Source: an uncultured Bacteroidales bacterium
Lineage (GTDB): Bacteria; Bacteroidota; Bacteroidia; Bacteroidales; UBA932
Length of the DNA stretch: 64,000 nt
Reading direction: 5' to 3'
Assembly: GCA_947179325.1 (NCBI GenBank)
Contig: CAMXAU010000007.1
Location: forward strand, 54,450-118,449
The translations under genes were made by a program, and so were the position numbers. Of the stretch, positions 17,951 to 26,638 are shown in pieces; the stretch's first letter is position 1, and the number at the start of each line of letters is the position of its first letter. The notes below the pieces were generated by a model. That model saw nothing but the letters and a program-made list of their open reading frames with translations. It did not search any database and had not been told where the DNA came from.

Positions 17951-18112
17951 AAACTGTTTAAAATTTATTCCAAAATTCTTTTATGGTTCTTTTTGGTTTG
18001 GTTTTCCCGACTTTTTTCAGTCAGATAGCTCTGTTATCCTTTTCAAAAAGTCAGAAAACCCATCCTCAAAAATACCTCATAAAATTTATAATGATAAAAA
18101 ATTAAACAGTTT
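17951..18112. repeat. nested inverted repeats between hutU and hutH
   Basis: An outer perfect 11-base inverted repeat, AAACTGTTTAA at 17951-17961 and TTAAACAGTTT at 18102-18112, encloses an inner imperfect one: GGTTTT...GACTTTTT at 18000-18017 with AAAAAGTC..AAAACC at 18044-18060. The block is much richer in A+T than its neighbours. It could be a small non-autonomous transposable element, a regulatory RNA structure, or a weak terminator plus promoter region for hutH. No convincing target-site duplication flanks it, and no TAnnTTTG element was found for hutH. Confidence 0.5.
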
Positions 18113-18128
18113 CTAAAAATAAAAGAAT

Positions 18129-19601
18129 ATGACACATACTATATCAGACAGAAGACTTACTGTAGAAAGAATACATGAAATCATCCGCAACGGCGAGAAA
18201 CTCGAATTGGGGAAGGATGCGCAGGATTCAATAATCAAATGCCGCAGGTATCTTGATACCAAGATGGAGGACATAGACCATCCTGTCTATGGCGTGACCA
18301 CCGGTTTCGGCTCTCTTTGCAACATCACCGTTCCGGCCGAAGACCTTTCCAGACTTCAGCACAATCTTGTGATGTCGCATGCATGCGGAACAGGAGAGAA
18401 GGTCCGTCCTGAAATAGTGCGCCTGATGCTTCTCCTGAAGATACAGTCTCTTTCCTATGGACATTCCGGAGTGCAGCTCATCACGGTCCAGCGTCTTGTG
18501 GACATGTTCAACAATGATGTCCTGCCGGTTGTCTATCAGCAGGGCTCTCTCGGGGCTTCAGGCGACCTTGCTCCTCTTGCACATCTGTGTCTCCCTCTTA
18601 TCGGTCTCGGTGAAGTGGAATACGGGGGACAGGTCTGCCAGGTTGCACAGCTTTGGGAAAAGCTCGGATGGGAACCGGTGAAGCTGCAGTCCAAGGAAGG
18701 TCTTGCCTTGCTCAACGGTACGCAGTTCATGAGTGCCCATGCCGTATGGTCACTGATACAGGCGGAGAGGCTGTCCGGCTGGGCGGACAAAATCGGAGCC
18801 ATGTCTCTGGATGCATATGACGGCCGCATCGAGCCTTTCTGTCCGCAGGTCCATCTTGTGCGTCCGCATCAGGGACAGATTGAGACGGCGGCACGCTTCA
18901 GGGAACTTCTGGAGGGCAGTGAAATCATAAAGCAGAAAAAGTCCCATGTGCAGGACCCGTACTCGTTCCGCTGCATCCCTCAGGTTCACGGGGCGTCCAA
19001 AGACACGATAAGATATGTCAAGTCGGTAATTGAGACGGAGATAAACAGCGCAACGGACAATCCTACGGTTTTCCCTGATGAGGACCTGATTGTATCGGCC
19101 GGCAATTTCCACGGCCAGCCTATAGCTCTACCTATAGATATGCTTACTCTCGCGCTTTCAGAGCTTGCAAATATTTCAGAGAGGCGTATCTATAAGCTCA
19201 TCGCCGGCCAGCGCGGACTTCCTGCTTTCCTTGTGGCAAAGCCAGGGCTGAACAGCGGATTCATGATTCCGCAGTATACGGCAGCATCCATCGTAAGCCA
19301 GAGCAAGGGGCTGTGCATGCCGGCGTCGGCTGATTCAATCCCGTCGTCGCAGGGGCAGGAAGACCATGTGAGCATGGGTGCAAATGCTGCCACCAAGCTT
19401 GTCAGGGTCGTGGAAAACACTGAACGTGTACTTGCAATCGAGCTATTCAATGCTGCGCAGGCTCTTGAGTTCCGCCGTCCGCTGCGTTCTTCATGGGCGA
19501 TAGAGAAAATCTTCGCCGGCTTCCGCAAAGTTGTGCCTTTCATCGAAGACGACACCTATATGCACCCTCACATCGAAGCTGCCGTGAGGTTTATACAATA
19601 A
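18129..19601 (+). CDS. hutH: histidine ammonia-lyase
   Basis: 490 residues, normal for the family. The Ala-Ser-Gly triad that cyclises to the MIO cofactor lies at residues 143-145 within GSLGASGDLAPLAHL. Other family segments are PVYGVTTGFGSL with the conserved Tyr near 50, LLNGTQFMSA, VQDPYSFRCIPQVHGA and NFHGQPIALPID. It removes ammonia from histidine to give urocanate, the first step of the pathway whose remaining enzymes are encoded on both sides. The stop codon is 12 bases before hutI, so the two are co-transcribed. Confidence 0.97.
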   Translation: MTHTISDRRLTVERIHEIIRNGEKLELGKDAQDSIIKCRRYLDTKMEDIDHPVYGVTTGFGSLCNITVPAEDLSRLQHNLVMSHACGTGEKVRPEIVRLMLLLKIQSLSYGHSGVQLITVQRLVDMFNNDVLPVVYQQGSLGASGDLAPLAHLCLPLIGLGEVEYGGQVCQVAQLWEKLGWEPVKLQSKEGLALLNGTQFMSAHAVWSLIQAERLSGWADKIGAMSLDAYDGRIEPFCPQVHLVRPHQGQIETAARFRELLEGSEIIKQKKSHVQDPYSFRCIPQVHGASKDTIRYVKSVIETEINSATDNPTVFPDEDLIVSAGNFHGQPIALPIDMLTLALSELANISERRIYKLIAGQRGLPAFLVAKPGLNSGFMIPQYTAASIVSQSKGLCMPASADSIPSSQGQEDHVSMGANAATKLVRVVENTERVLAIELFNAAQALEFRRPLRSSWAIEKIFAGFRKVVPFIEDDTYMHPHIEAAVRFIQ

Positions 19602-19613
19602 CATAAAAGAATC

Positions 19614-20957
19614 ATGGCAACGATAATAAAGAATATAGGGAAGATTGTCGGGATAGTGCCGGAGGGGATTCTGATGAAGGCCGGAAGGGAAATGGACGAG
19701 GCTGCAAGCATTGACAATGGGTATATTGTCATTGAGGACGGTCTGATAGCCGGTTTCGGAAGCATGGAAAACTGCCCTGCCGGTTCTTCTGCAGCTCCCG
19801 GTTCTGCAGTGGAGGATAGTTCTCCCGTGGCGGTTTGCTCTGCTCCGGCGGAGGGGGATATGGGCCATGATGTGGTGATTGACGCCCGTGGCGGCTGGGT
19901 GATGCCGGCCTTCTGCGATTCACACACCCATATGGTGTATGCAGGATGCCGGGACGGGGAATACCGTGACAAGATCGCCGGCCTGTCTTATGAGGAGATC
20001 GCCCGGAGGGGAGGCGGAATATTGAACTCGGCGGATCTGCTTCATGAGACCTCCGAAGAAGAACTGTACCGTCAGTCCATGGAGCGTGTCCATGAAATCA
20101 TGGGAATGGGGACAGGTGCCGTGGAAATAAAGAGCGGCTATGGACTCAGGACAGAAGACGAGCTGAAGATGCTGAGGGTCATAAGGCGTATAAAGGAGAC
20201 TTCACCGCTGACAGTCAGGGCGACCTTTCTCGGTGCGCATGCAGTAGGACGTGAATATGTCGGTAGGCAGGAGGAATATGTCCGCCTTGTATGCGACGAG
20301 ATGCTTCCTGCTGTTGCAGCCGAAGGTCTGGCGGACTATGTGGATGTGTTCTGCGACAAAGGATTCTTCACCGTGGAGCAGACTGCAATGATACTCGGCA
20401 AGGCCGCAGAATATGGTCTTCGGCCCAAGATTCATGCAAATGAACTTGAGGTCTCCGGAGGAGTGCAGGTCGGGGTGGAGCACAGAGCACTTTCTGTCGA
20501 CCACCTGGAACGCACCGGTGAAAAGGAGATTGAGGCCCTTAGGGGAAGCGGGACAATGCCTACTATGCTTCCGGGCTGTTCGTTTTTTCTCGGACTCCCG
20601 TACGGGAATGCCAAGGGTTATGTTGAGGCCGGACTGCCCCTCGCCCTTGCCTCTGACTATAATCCTGGATCCTCCCCGAGCGGTGACATGCGCTTTGTCA
20701 TGTCCCTCGGCTGCATAAGAATGCGTCTTACGCCTGAGCAGGCATTCAATGCATGCACTCTTAATTCTGCATATGCAATGGGTGTGAGCGATGTGCTCGG
20801 GTCGATAACCGAAGGCAAGAAGGCTAATCTGATTATCACGCGCCCTCTTCCGTCCCTCGCCTTCATCACATACGGCCATCATACGCCTTTCATCAGCAAG
20901 GTGCTCATAGAGGGGAAGGAATGGAAGAACAAGATAGATTCATGTCTGCCATATTGA
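19614..20957 (+). CDS. hutI: imidazolonepropionase with an extra low-complexity insert
   Basis: 447 residues, about 35 more than the common length. This amidohydrolase opens the imidazolone ring to give formiminoglutamate. Metal-site and family motifs: FCDSHTHMVYAG near residues 100-111, GTGAVEIKSGYGL, KIHANELEVSGGVQ with metal His, SVDHLE, and ASDYNPGSSPS. The extra length sits near residues 55-88, where Ala, Ser, Pro and Gly dominate (PAGSSAAPGSAVEDSS); it falls before the HxH motif in the small beta-sandwich domain and should form a surface loop. It is the last gene of the hut cluster. Confidence 0.96.
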   Translation: MATIIKNIGKIVGIVPEGILMKAGREMDEAASIDNGYIVIEDGLIAGFGSMENCPAGSSAAPGSAVEDSSPVAVCSAPAEGDMGHDVVIDARGGWVMPAFCDSHTHMVYAGCRDGEYRDKIAGLSYEEIARRGGGILNSADLLHETSEEELYRQSMERVHEIMGMGTGAVEIKSGYGLRTEDELKMLRVIRRIKETSPLTVRATFLGAHAVGREYVGRQEEYVRLVCDEMLPAVAAEGLADYVDVFCDKGFFTVEQTAMILGKAAEYGLRPKIHANELEVSGGVQVGVEHRALSVDHLERTGEKEIEALRGSGTMPTMLPGCSFFLGLPYGNAKGYVEAGLPLALASDYNPGSSPSGDMRFVMSLGCIRMRLTPEQAFNACTLNSAYAMGVSDVLGSITEGKKANLIITRPLPSLAFITYGHHTPFISKVLIEGKEWKNKIDSCLPY

Positions 20958-21023
20958 CATTGGCACTGATATTGCAGCAGGACGCCAGCGCATAAAAGGA
21001 GCAACAAATTTAAACATAACATC

Positions 21024-21503
21024 ATGATAAGCAAGAAATTACAAAACATCATCAACGAACAGATCACAGCTGAGCTATGGTCTTCGAACCTTTACCTCCA
21101 GATGGCCTTCTTCCTTGAGAAAGAAGGGTGGAGCGGTTCAGCGCATTGGATGTACAAACAGGCAGAAGAAGAAAGGGAGCACGCACTTGACATGGCCCAC
21201 TATCTTATGCAGCGTGGCGGAGAGGCAAAAGTCGCAATGATAGACGTAGTCCCTGAGGGATGGGGCAGCCTTCTTGAGATCTTTGAGCATGTCTACAAGC
21301 ATGAGTGCCATGTGTCAGAGCTCATCAACAGGATTGTAGACGCTGCTGTTGCAGAAAACGACAAGGCAACCCAGAACTTCTTCTGGAAATATGTCAGCGA
21401 ACAGGTTGAAGAAGAGGCTACTGCTGCCGAGATTGTAGACAAGTTCAAGAAAGCAGGTGAACACGGAGTGTTCTTCGTGGATTCACAGCTCGGGGCAAGA
21501 TAG
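21024..21503 (+). CDS. ftnA: bacterial non-heme ferritin
   Basis: 159 residues, four-helix bundle sequence beginning LQNIINEQITAELWSSNLYL. Ferroxidase ligands are visible: Glu in TAELWSS (near residue 17), Glu and His in AEEEREHALDMA (near 50-53), and Glu in KHECHVSELI (near 94). It stores iron as ferric oxide and limits oxidative damage. It is 66 bases after hutI and on the same strand, but its role is unrelated, and the strong terminator after it ends this transcript. No separate TAnnTTTG element was found, so read-through from the hut genes is possible. Confidence 0.93.
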   Translation: MISKKLQNIINEQITAELWSSNLYLQMAFFLEKEGWSGSAHWMYKQAEEEREHALDMAHYLMQRGGEAKVAMIDVVPEGWGSLLEIFEHVYKHECHVSELINRIVDAAVAENDKATQNFFWKYVSEQVEEEATAAEIVDKFKKAGEHGVFFVDSQLGAR

Positions 21504-21546
21504 CCAGACCATCCAGATGGTCCATGAGAAAAAGCAGGAAAACGGG

Positions 21547-21586
21547 AAAAGGGGCTTGACTAATATTTTTAGTCGGCCCCTTTTTC
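21547..21586. terminator. bidirectional intrinsic terminator between ferritin and the phosphatase-like gene
   Basis: AAAAGGGGC (21547-21555) pairs with GCCCCTTTTT (21576-21585), with an inner stem GACTAA/TTAGTC. The A run on one side and T run on the other allow it to stop both the plus-strand ferritin transcript and the minus-strand operon ending at 21643. Confidence 0.88.
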
Positions 21587-21642
21587 ATATGCGCCTGCAG
21601 ACATGACTCCATTAGCCGGCAAGCGCGATTCCAGCGTTACTC

Positions 21643-22581
21643 CTATTCCATAAATTCAAGCACTGCCGCTATCGGATAATGGTCAGAAGTGTACTGCACA
21701 CCGAGATACATATCACGTATTGTCCTGTACGACAGAGCCTTGAAACCATTATAGAAAATATGGTCAATGACAGAGCTGGATGCTCCCCAGTTATTGAATG
21801 TCCCGAGATTATCTGTAACCGGAGCCGTAGCACGTGCATCCTCCATGACAGCCTTCAAAGGATCAAAGATCACATCTGTCGTAACGGAATTGAAGTCTGC
21901 TGTCAGGATGGCCGGATAACCTTCCGGATTAAGCTCTTTCATCTTGTCACAGATGAGAAGAATTGAATTTTCCCTTGCAAGCTTGGCTATATGGTCAAGA
22001 TGGGTATTCATGTAGAAGAACTTCATTCCTGTGGCCTTTACTGTAAATATAGCCCATGTGGCGGTCCTGTAATAATTGGCATCCCATCCCTTTGAAGGGA
22101 CATCCGGAGTCTGTGAAAGCCAGAATGTACCTGCATCTTCCAAGGTCACGGCATCCGTCCTGTAGAAGATTGCCATATACTCCCCTGCGGTCTTGCCGTC
22201 ATCACGGCCGACCCCGTATGCACTATATTCCGGAAGATTCTCCTTCAGGTAGTCCATCTGCACTGTTATAGCCTCCTGCACACCGAATACGGTTGGATTC
22301 TCCTTGGTCAGAAGCACCGGCATCGCCTTTTTTCTCAGGTCCCAGGCATTTGCAGTATTGTTGTCTGCATTTCCTGTCCTTACATTGTAGGAAATCACCT
22401 TGACCTGGTTGACCGGTATCTTGTCCGGAAGAATATCTCCAGGTTCATCTGCGCCTCCGTTATTTCCGGAACCGTCATATACATAATCCGGGATAAAGTC
22501 TGCATTGTCCATGGTCTTCCCGCATCCAGGGATGGCGGACATCAGGAAAAGCATTGAAATAAGGAATGTTATCTTTTTCAT
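21643..22581 (-). CDS. endonuclease/exonuclease/phosphatase-family lipoprotein
   Basis: 312 residues. The signal peptide ends in the lipobox AIPGC (Cys 20), followed by a short linker rich in Gly, Asn and Asp. The rest carries the EEP-fold blocks: VISYNVRTGNADN, VFGVQEAI (metal Glu), YMNTHLDHIA, AILTADFNS (catalytic Asp/Asn) and TSDHYPIAAVLEF (Asp/His pair). Members cleave phosphodiester or phosphomonoester bonds in nucleic acids, sphingomyelin or inositol phosphates. It is the last gene of the sigma/FecR-controlled SusC/SusD operon, 14 bases after the BACON lipoprotein gene, so it probably acts at the cell surface on a phosphate-containing ligand; that is inference. Confidence 0.9.
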   Translation of the reverse strand: MKKITFLISMLFLMSAIPGCGKTMDNADFIPDYVYDGSGNNGGADEPGDILPDKIPVNQVKVISYNVRTGNADNNTANAWDLRKKAMPVLLTKENPTVFGVQEAITVQMDYLKENLPEYSAYGVGRDDGKTAGEYMAIFYRTDAVTLEDAGTFWLSQTPDVPSKGWDANYYRTATWAIFTVKATGMKFFYMNTHLDHIAKLARENSILLICDKMKELNPEGYPAILTADFNSVTTDVIFDPLKAVMEDARATAPVTDNLGTFNNWGASSSVIDHIFYNGFKALSYRTIRDMYLGVQYTSDHYPIAAVLEFME

Positions 22582-22595
22582 TTTGTCTATATTAT

Positions 22596-24839
22596 TTATT
22601 CTGTAACAAGTATCTCATCAATGAACCAGCGTGAAAACTCCCCGTCTGACGGGGTGCTTGTAAACCTTATGCGGGTATTTTCCGTTGCCCCAGATATCTT
22701 CAGAGAGAATGTCTTGAATGAATCCGTAGGCAAGCCAGTGACGACCGCATAGGTCTGCCCATCTATTGTCCCGCCTCCGACAATCTCCACAGTGGCGGAA
22801 GTTATGTCCGGACGCCCCACATCAGGTGTTGTCGTCACAGCCTTTGCCCTTATTGCAGGAGTACGGTAGGCACATGCCTTGAATGAAAGGTTAAGGTCAC
22901 CGGATGTGCCAAGTGCAGGAGTAAGGAGAGAACCGGCATTGTTCTCGTATACCGACCTGCTGGCCGCCCTTTCTGTATCCACATAGCCGATCTGTGCATA
23001 TCCAGGACGCTCCATTACCCATGTTCCTGTAAGGCCGTTCTGTTTCTCCACCGGCCACGTGTTTATCTCACCTGCGCAATAGTTGGCAAATGCGGCAAGT
23101 CTATCGCCTACGAAATAGTCCTGTCCGGCTGTAAGCCTGTCGAACGGCTCAAAATACACTGCCCCGGACGGAACGGAAGTATTCCCCTCAACTTCTGCAG
23201 AAATTACAATTGCAGAATGGAGACACATATAGCATGAAGAGCCATGGCCATCTGCACCTTTATATCCATCTGTTCCGTCAGAGCCCTGCGGAACAATCTT
23301 CAGATACATCGTAGTGCCGGCCGTCATAGGCACATCAAGATGCACCGGCACGGTAAAGTACAGGTAGAAACTTCCTCCTGCCTTTGCCTTGTCGACAACT
23401 ATAGAACCTGCATCATGCCATGTCTTTTTATCAGCAGAATAAGATACCGTCCAGTTGGAAAGCACATATTTGTTGTTAGCGGCAAATCCGAACGAGACAT
23501 TGAAATCCTGCGGCATATCCATCTGCAGAGGCACATTCAGCCAGAAACCGCATTCCGCAGTTGGAGTGGTCTTGCAGTCAAGCGACACGAAGCCTGACGT
23601 GTTGAAGTTATCATGCGCACCTGCCTCCGCCCATAGGTTTGGACCATACATCTTCGATGCATCAGCCCCGTATGCAGTCACTTCAAGGGAAACACCCTTT
23701 GTCTGGTCAATGTCCGTAGCTACGACTCCCTTGATAAGCTGTGTCGCTGCATTGTATGTCAACTTGTTGTATGATATGTATTTCGCAAGGCCATTTGTCT
23801 GCTCTGAATGGTAGAACGAGAAGACATAAGGAAGGCTCCTGATGCCAGGAAGCACACCTATCCTCATCTCGGAAAGCACTATGTCAGACATTCCTGTAGG
23901 ATAGACAGCAGGCTCTGCTGATGCCGGCCCGGCTATTCCATTGACATAACCGGCACCATCAAGATAGCTTTCCGAGAAGAATGATGCATCCTCAAGCACA
24001 GAAAGGCGGAAACGCTGGCCATCCTTGTTCTCGAAACGTGGCGAGTCCGACAGCAGCCCCCCGATATTCTCTTCTATTACCTGGTATTCCTCCACATGTA
24101 CAAGCATTGACTCATATTCGCCGGAGACAAGCTCTGCATGCTCAACAGCTATAGGCTTGATATCCAACGGAGTCATCTCCGTCCTTGATGCATCTCCTGA
24201 CGGAATGAGCGTAAGGAGGCCTGCTTCATTCCTTTTCAGGGAAGCCCCGTCAAGGAGCACTGCAACCTCTTCCCCTTTCCCGAAAGTCTCATGCCCAGCG
24301 GCCATCTGGACGTTGATTCCTGAGCATGGTCCAAATGAGTCCTCAATTGCGAATGAATCGTCAAACCAGTTTCCTCCCGCGGCATCAGTAACGACAATCC
24401 CCTTGATTCTTGTACCTGGCGCACTGACAGCCAGGGATTCACCTGGCTTCTCCATCTGCCTCAACGCCTTGATTGAGACAAATCCGTCTGAAGAGGCCCC
24501 TGCCTGTACGATACGGATCTCTGCAGAAAGGCTATTATCCTTTGTCGCAAGTGTTACAACGGCACTGCGTTCATCTGCCGTATTTTCAGAGATGGCAAGC
24601 GCCATCCCGCAGCTCCCGACAAACTCCTCAACTGACGGTATAACCCAGTCAGCAGAAGACGACTTGATTTTCCATGAAGTGTTGCTGGACACTGTGACTG
24701 TATACTCCACTCCCATTGCAGGAGCGATTATCATGTCCTTGTCCGGATTCAATGACTGCATAGGCATATCCGGGCCTTTACGGCACGAGACAGCACCCAG
24801 GACAATCAGCGAGACCAGTAATATGATTCTATTTCTCAT
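22596..24839 (-). CDS. BACON/DUF5689-like multidomain surface lipoprotein
   Basis: 747 residues with lipobox GAVSC (Cys 19). Residues about 30-110 look like a BACON domain (SSNTSWKIKSSSADWVIP and the ending EIRIVQAG). About 115-300 matches the DUF5689 type with GTRIKGIVVTDAAGGNWFDD and an OB-fold-like pattern. The remainder is beta-rich, with a DUF5017-like block (NVSFGFAANNKYVLSNWTVS) and a C-terminal jelly-roll-like module ending RWFIDEILVTE. BACON domains are thought to bind carbohydrate or mucin. It is encoded 35 bases after susD in the SusC/SusD operon and likely serves as a surface ligand-binding protein beside the phosphatase-like lipoprotein. Confidence 0.82.
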   Translation of the reverse strand: MRNRIILLVSLIVLGAVSCRKGPDMPMQSLNPDKDMIIAPAMGVEYTVTVSSNTSWKIKSSSADWVIPSVEEFVGSCGMALAISENTADERSAVVTLATKDNSLSAEIRIVQAGASSDGFVSIKALRQMEKPGESLAVSAPGTRIKGIVVTDAAGGNWFDDSFAIEDSFGPCSGINVQMAAGHETFGKGEEVAVLLDGASLKRNEAGLLTLIPSGDASRTEMTPLDIKPIAVEHAELVSGEYESMLVHVEEYQVIEENIGGLLSDSPRFENKDGQRFRLSVLEDASFFSESYLDGAGYVNGIAGPASAEPAVYPTGMSDIVLSEMRIGVLPGIRSLPYVFSFYHSEQTNGLAKYISYNKLTYNAATQLIKGVVATDIDQTKGVSLEVTAYGADASKMYGPNLWAEAGAHDNFNTSGFVSLDCKTTPTAECGFWLNVPLQMDMPQDFNVSFGFAANNKYVLSNWTVSYSADKKTWHDAGSIVVDKAKAGGSFYLYFTVPVHLDVPMTAGTTMYLKIVPQGSDGTDGYKGADGHGSSCYMCLHSAIVISAEVEGNTSVPSGAVYFEPFDRLTAGQDYFVGDRLAAFANYCAGEINTWPVEKQNGLTGTWVMERPGYAQIGYVDTERAASRSVYENNAGSLLTPALGTSGDLNLSFKACAYRTPAIRAKAVTTTPDVGRPDITSATVEIVGGGTIDGQTYAVVTGLPTDSFKTFSLKISGATENTRIRFTSTPSDGEFSRWFIDEILVTE

Positions 24840-24874
24840 GTGTTTACAATTTTTTGTCCCTGATATGGAAACTG

Positions 24875-26638
24875 TTATTCATAGCTGAGACCGTCCTCCC
24901 AGTTAGGGTTCTGCCTAATGGCTCCGGATGTCAGCACAATATCCTTGGTAGGTATCGGATACAGATAATCCTTGCTCTCATCGAATTTCCTTGCTATGTC
25001 ACCATGGCATGTGATATATCCTTCAGGAGAAAGATTCGCCTCTGCGAGTGAGGCATATACAACACCCTGCTGTTCCTGCGGCTTTGCACCGCTGTAGATG
25101 ACATAGTCTATTGTACCGTTGCCGTCAAGGTCATACTCTCCGGCTCCAGGGAAATACATACCATAGAAAGGACGTTCAAACCTCTTTCCTGCCTTCCACC
25201 TCATTATGTCCCAATAACGGAATCCCTCTGCGATAAGCTCAACTGTCCTCTCCCTCCTGATCTCAAGGATAACTCCGGTGTCCGGACCTTCCACACCTGT
25301 ATATCCTGTCACTGGATCCATCAGGTATCTGTCAGGGTCCGAGTTCACGGCCTCCATATCAAGCAAGGCCATGCCGACACGCTGCCGCAGCATATTCACG
25401 GTTGCATCTACATCTGCCTGTGCCAATGTCCCGAGTTCAGCCTTTGCCTCGGCAAGGTTAAGGTATACCTCCGCTGTCCTGAAAACCGGAAGGTCATTCT
25501 CGGAAGACTTGTATGAATCATACTTTGATTCGCCTACATACTTGATAATCTGGTAGCCGGTCATTGTGGAGGCCATGTCGGGGGCAACGGATATTCCAGA
25601 ACCGATTCTCTTGTATCCAGGAGTTCTTATCGTCTGCGCAAGCCTCGGGTCGCGATCCTTCGTCTCCTCTATAAAATCCATTGTCTTGTATCCCGCTTTT
25701 TCCGTAAATCTTGTACCGTCCTTCATCAGATACATGTTGACAACGTCCTTTGCAAGCCCCGGACGTCCCATAGAAACGGAAGTGTAGCGGCCGTTCGAGT
25801 CGTGCACGAGGCCAAGCGCAGCCCCGTACGCCCTTGAAAGTATGATTTCCGTATCATCTGATTTCAGCAATGTAAAAAGATCGCGGTATGGCTGTTCGCC
25901 CTCTGCATAAAGCCTATATCCGGATGTCTTCATAAATGTCTCCGAGGCTGCCACGGACTCCTTAAGGCAATCTTCCCAGTCACCAAGCCCATGATATTTC
26001 CGGAATGTACCCTCAAACAGGAAAATCCTTGACTTCAATGCAAGTGCAGTCCATTTCGTAACACAATAGACATTCTTTTCCGCAGGAAGGTTCTCTATCG
26101 CGTAATCTATATCCTCCAGCACCTTCTGCATCACCATCTTCCTGTCATCACGCCCTCTGTACAGAGACTCGTCATCCGCAGAAAGGGCGGTATCCACCCA
26201 AGGGACATCCCCGTATCTCTTCACTTTCTCGAAATAGAAATATGCGCGGAAGAACCTGGCAAGGCCTACATACCGGGCACGGACAACCTCATCCCGGCAC
26301 TGGCCGGAATGCCCAATAAAGAAATTTATCGACCTGAGCATATCCCAGTTCCATGTACCGGCAGTTGCAGGAACAGTCCTGTTCCCTATCACTTCGCTTG
26401 AAAGCCCGAGAGGGATAATATAATCTACATCCTCATAATAGATGCTTGCCCCTTCCGGTAATATTGTATAGAATTCATTTGTATAAAGCCGGCATTCTGT
26501 CTCTGTCGTGAAATAGCTTTCCGGAGTGAGCCTGTCTTTCGGGACCCTTGTCAGGAAATCTTCACAGGATACCATTGCAAGCAGGCTGAGCATGGCCAAA
26601 TAATATATATATTTCATTTTCGGTTTCATTTTAATCAT
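24875..26638 (-). CDS. SusD/RagB-family lipoprotein of the sigma/FecR-linked locus
   Basis: 587 residues. The start ATG overlaps the stop of the upstream susC gene as TAATG, which implies translational coupling and supports this start, although internal ATG codons follow at residues 4 and 8. Lipobox AMVSC is followed by EDFLTRVPKDRLTPESYF, a typical SusD start. Helical SusD segments are clear (RFFRAYFYFEKVKRYGDVPW; DLPVFRTAEVYLNLAEAKAE) and the C-terminus has YLYPIPTKDI and NPNWEDG. It is longer than the first SusD of the window. It should bind the substrate taken up by its partner SusC. Confidence 0.95.
   Translation of the reverse strand: MIKMKPKMKYIYYLAMLSLLAMVSCEDFLTRVPKDRLTPESYFTTETECRLYTNEFYTILPEGASIYYEDVDYIIPLGLSSEVIGNRTVPATAGTWNWDMLRSINFFIGHSGQCRDEVVRARYVGLARFFRAYFYFEKVKRYGDVPWVDTALSADDESLYRGRDDRKMVMQKVLEDIDYAIENLPAEKNVYCVTKWTALALKSRIFLFEGTFRKYHGLGDWEDCLKESVAASETFMKTSGYRLYAEGEQPYRDLFTLLKSDDTEIILSRAYGAALGLVHDSNGRYTSVSMGRPGLAKDVVNMYLMKDGTRFTEKAGYKTMDFIEETKDRDPRLAQTIRTPGYKRIGSGISVAPDMASTMTGYQIIKYVGESKYDSYKSSENDLPVFRTAEVYLNLAEAKAELGTLAQADVDATVNMLRQRVGMALLDMEAVNSDPDRYLMDPVTGYTGVEGPDTGVILEIRRERTVELIAEGFRYWDIMRWKAGKRFERPFYGMYFPGAGEYDLDGNGTIDYVIYSGAKPQEQQGVVYASLAEANLSPEGYITCHGDIARKFDESKDYLYPIPTKDIVLTSGAIRQNPNWEDGLSYE

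Noticed and set aside
24025..24888. Plus-strand frame of 287 codons opposite the BACON lipoprotein gene
   Set aside because: Antisense shadow; the minus-strand frame has signal peptide and domain motifs.
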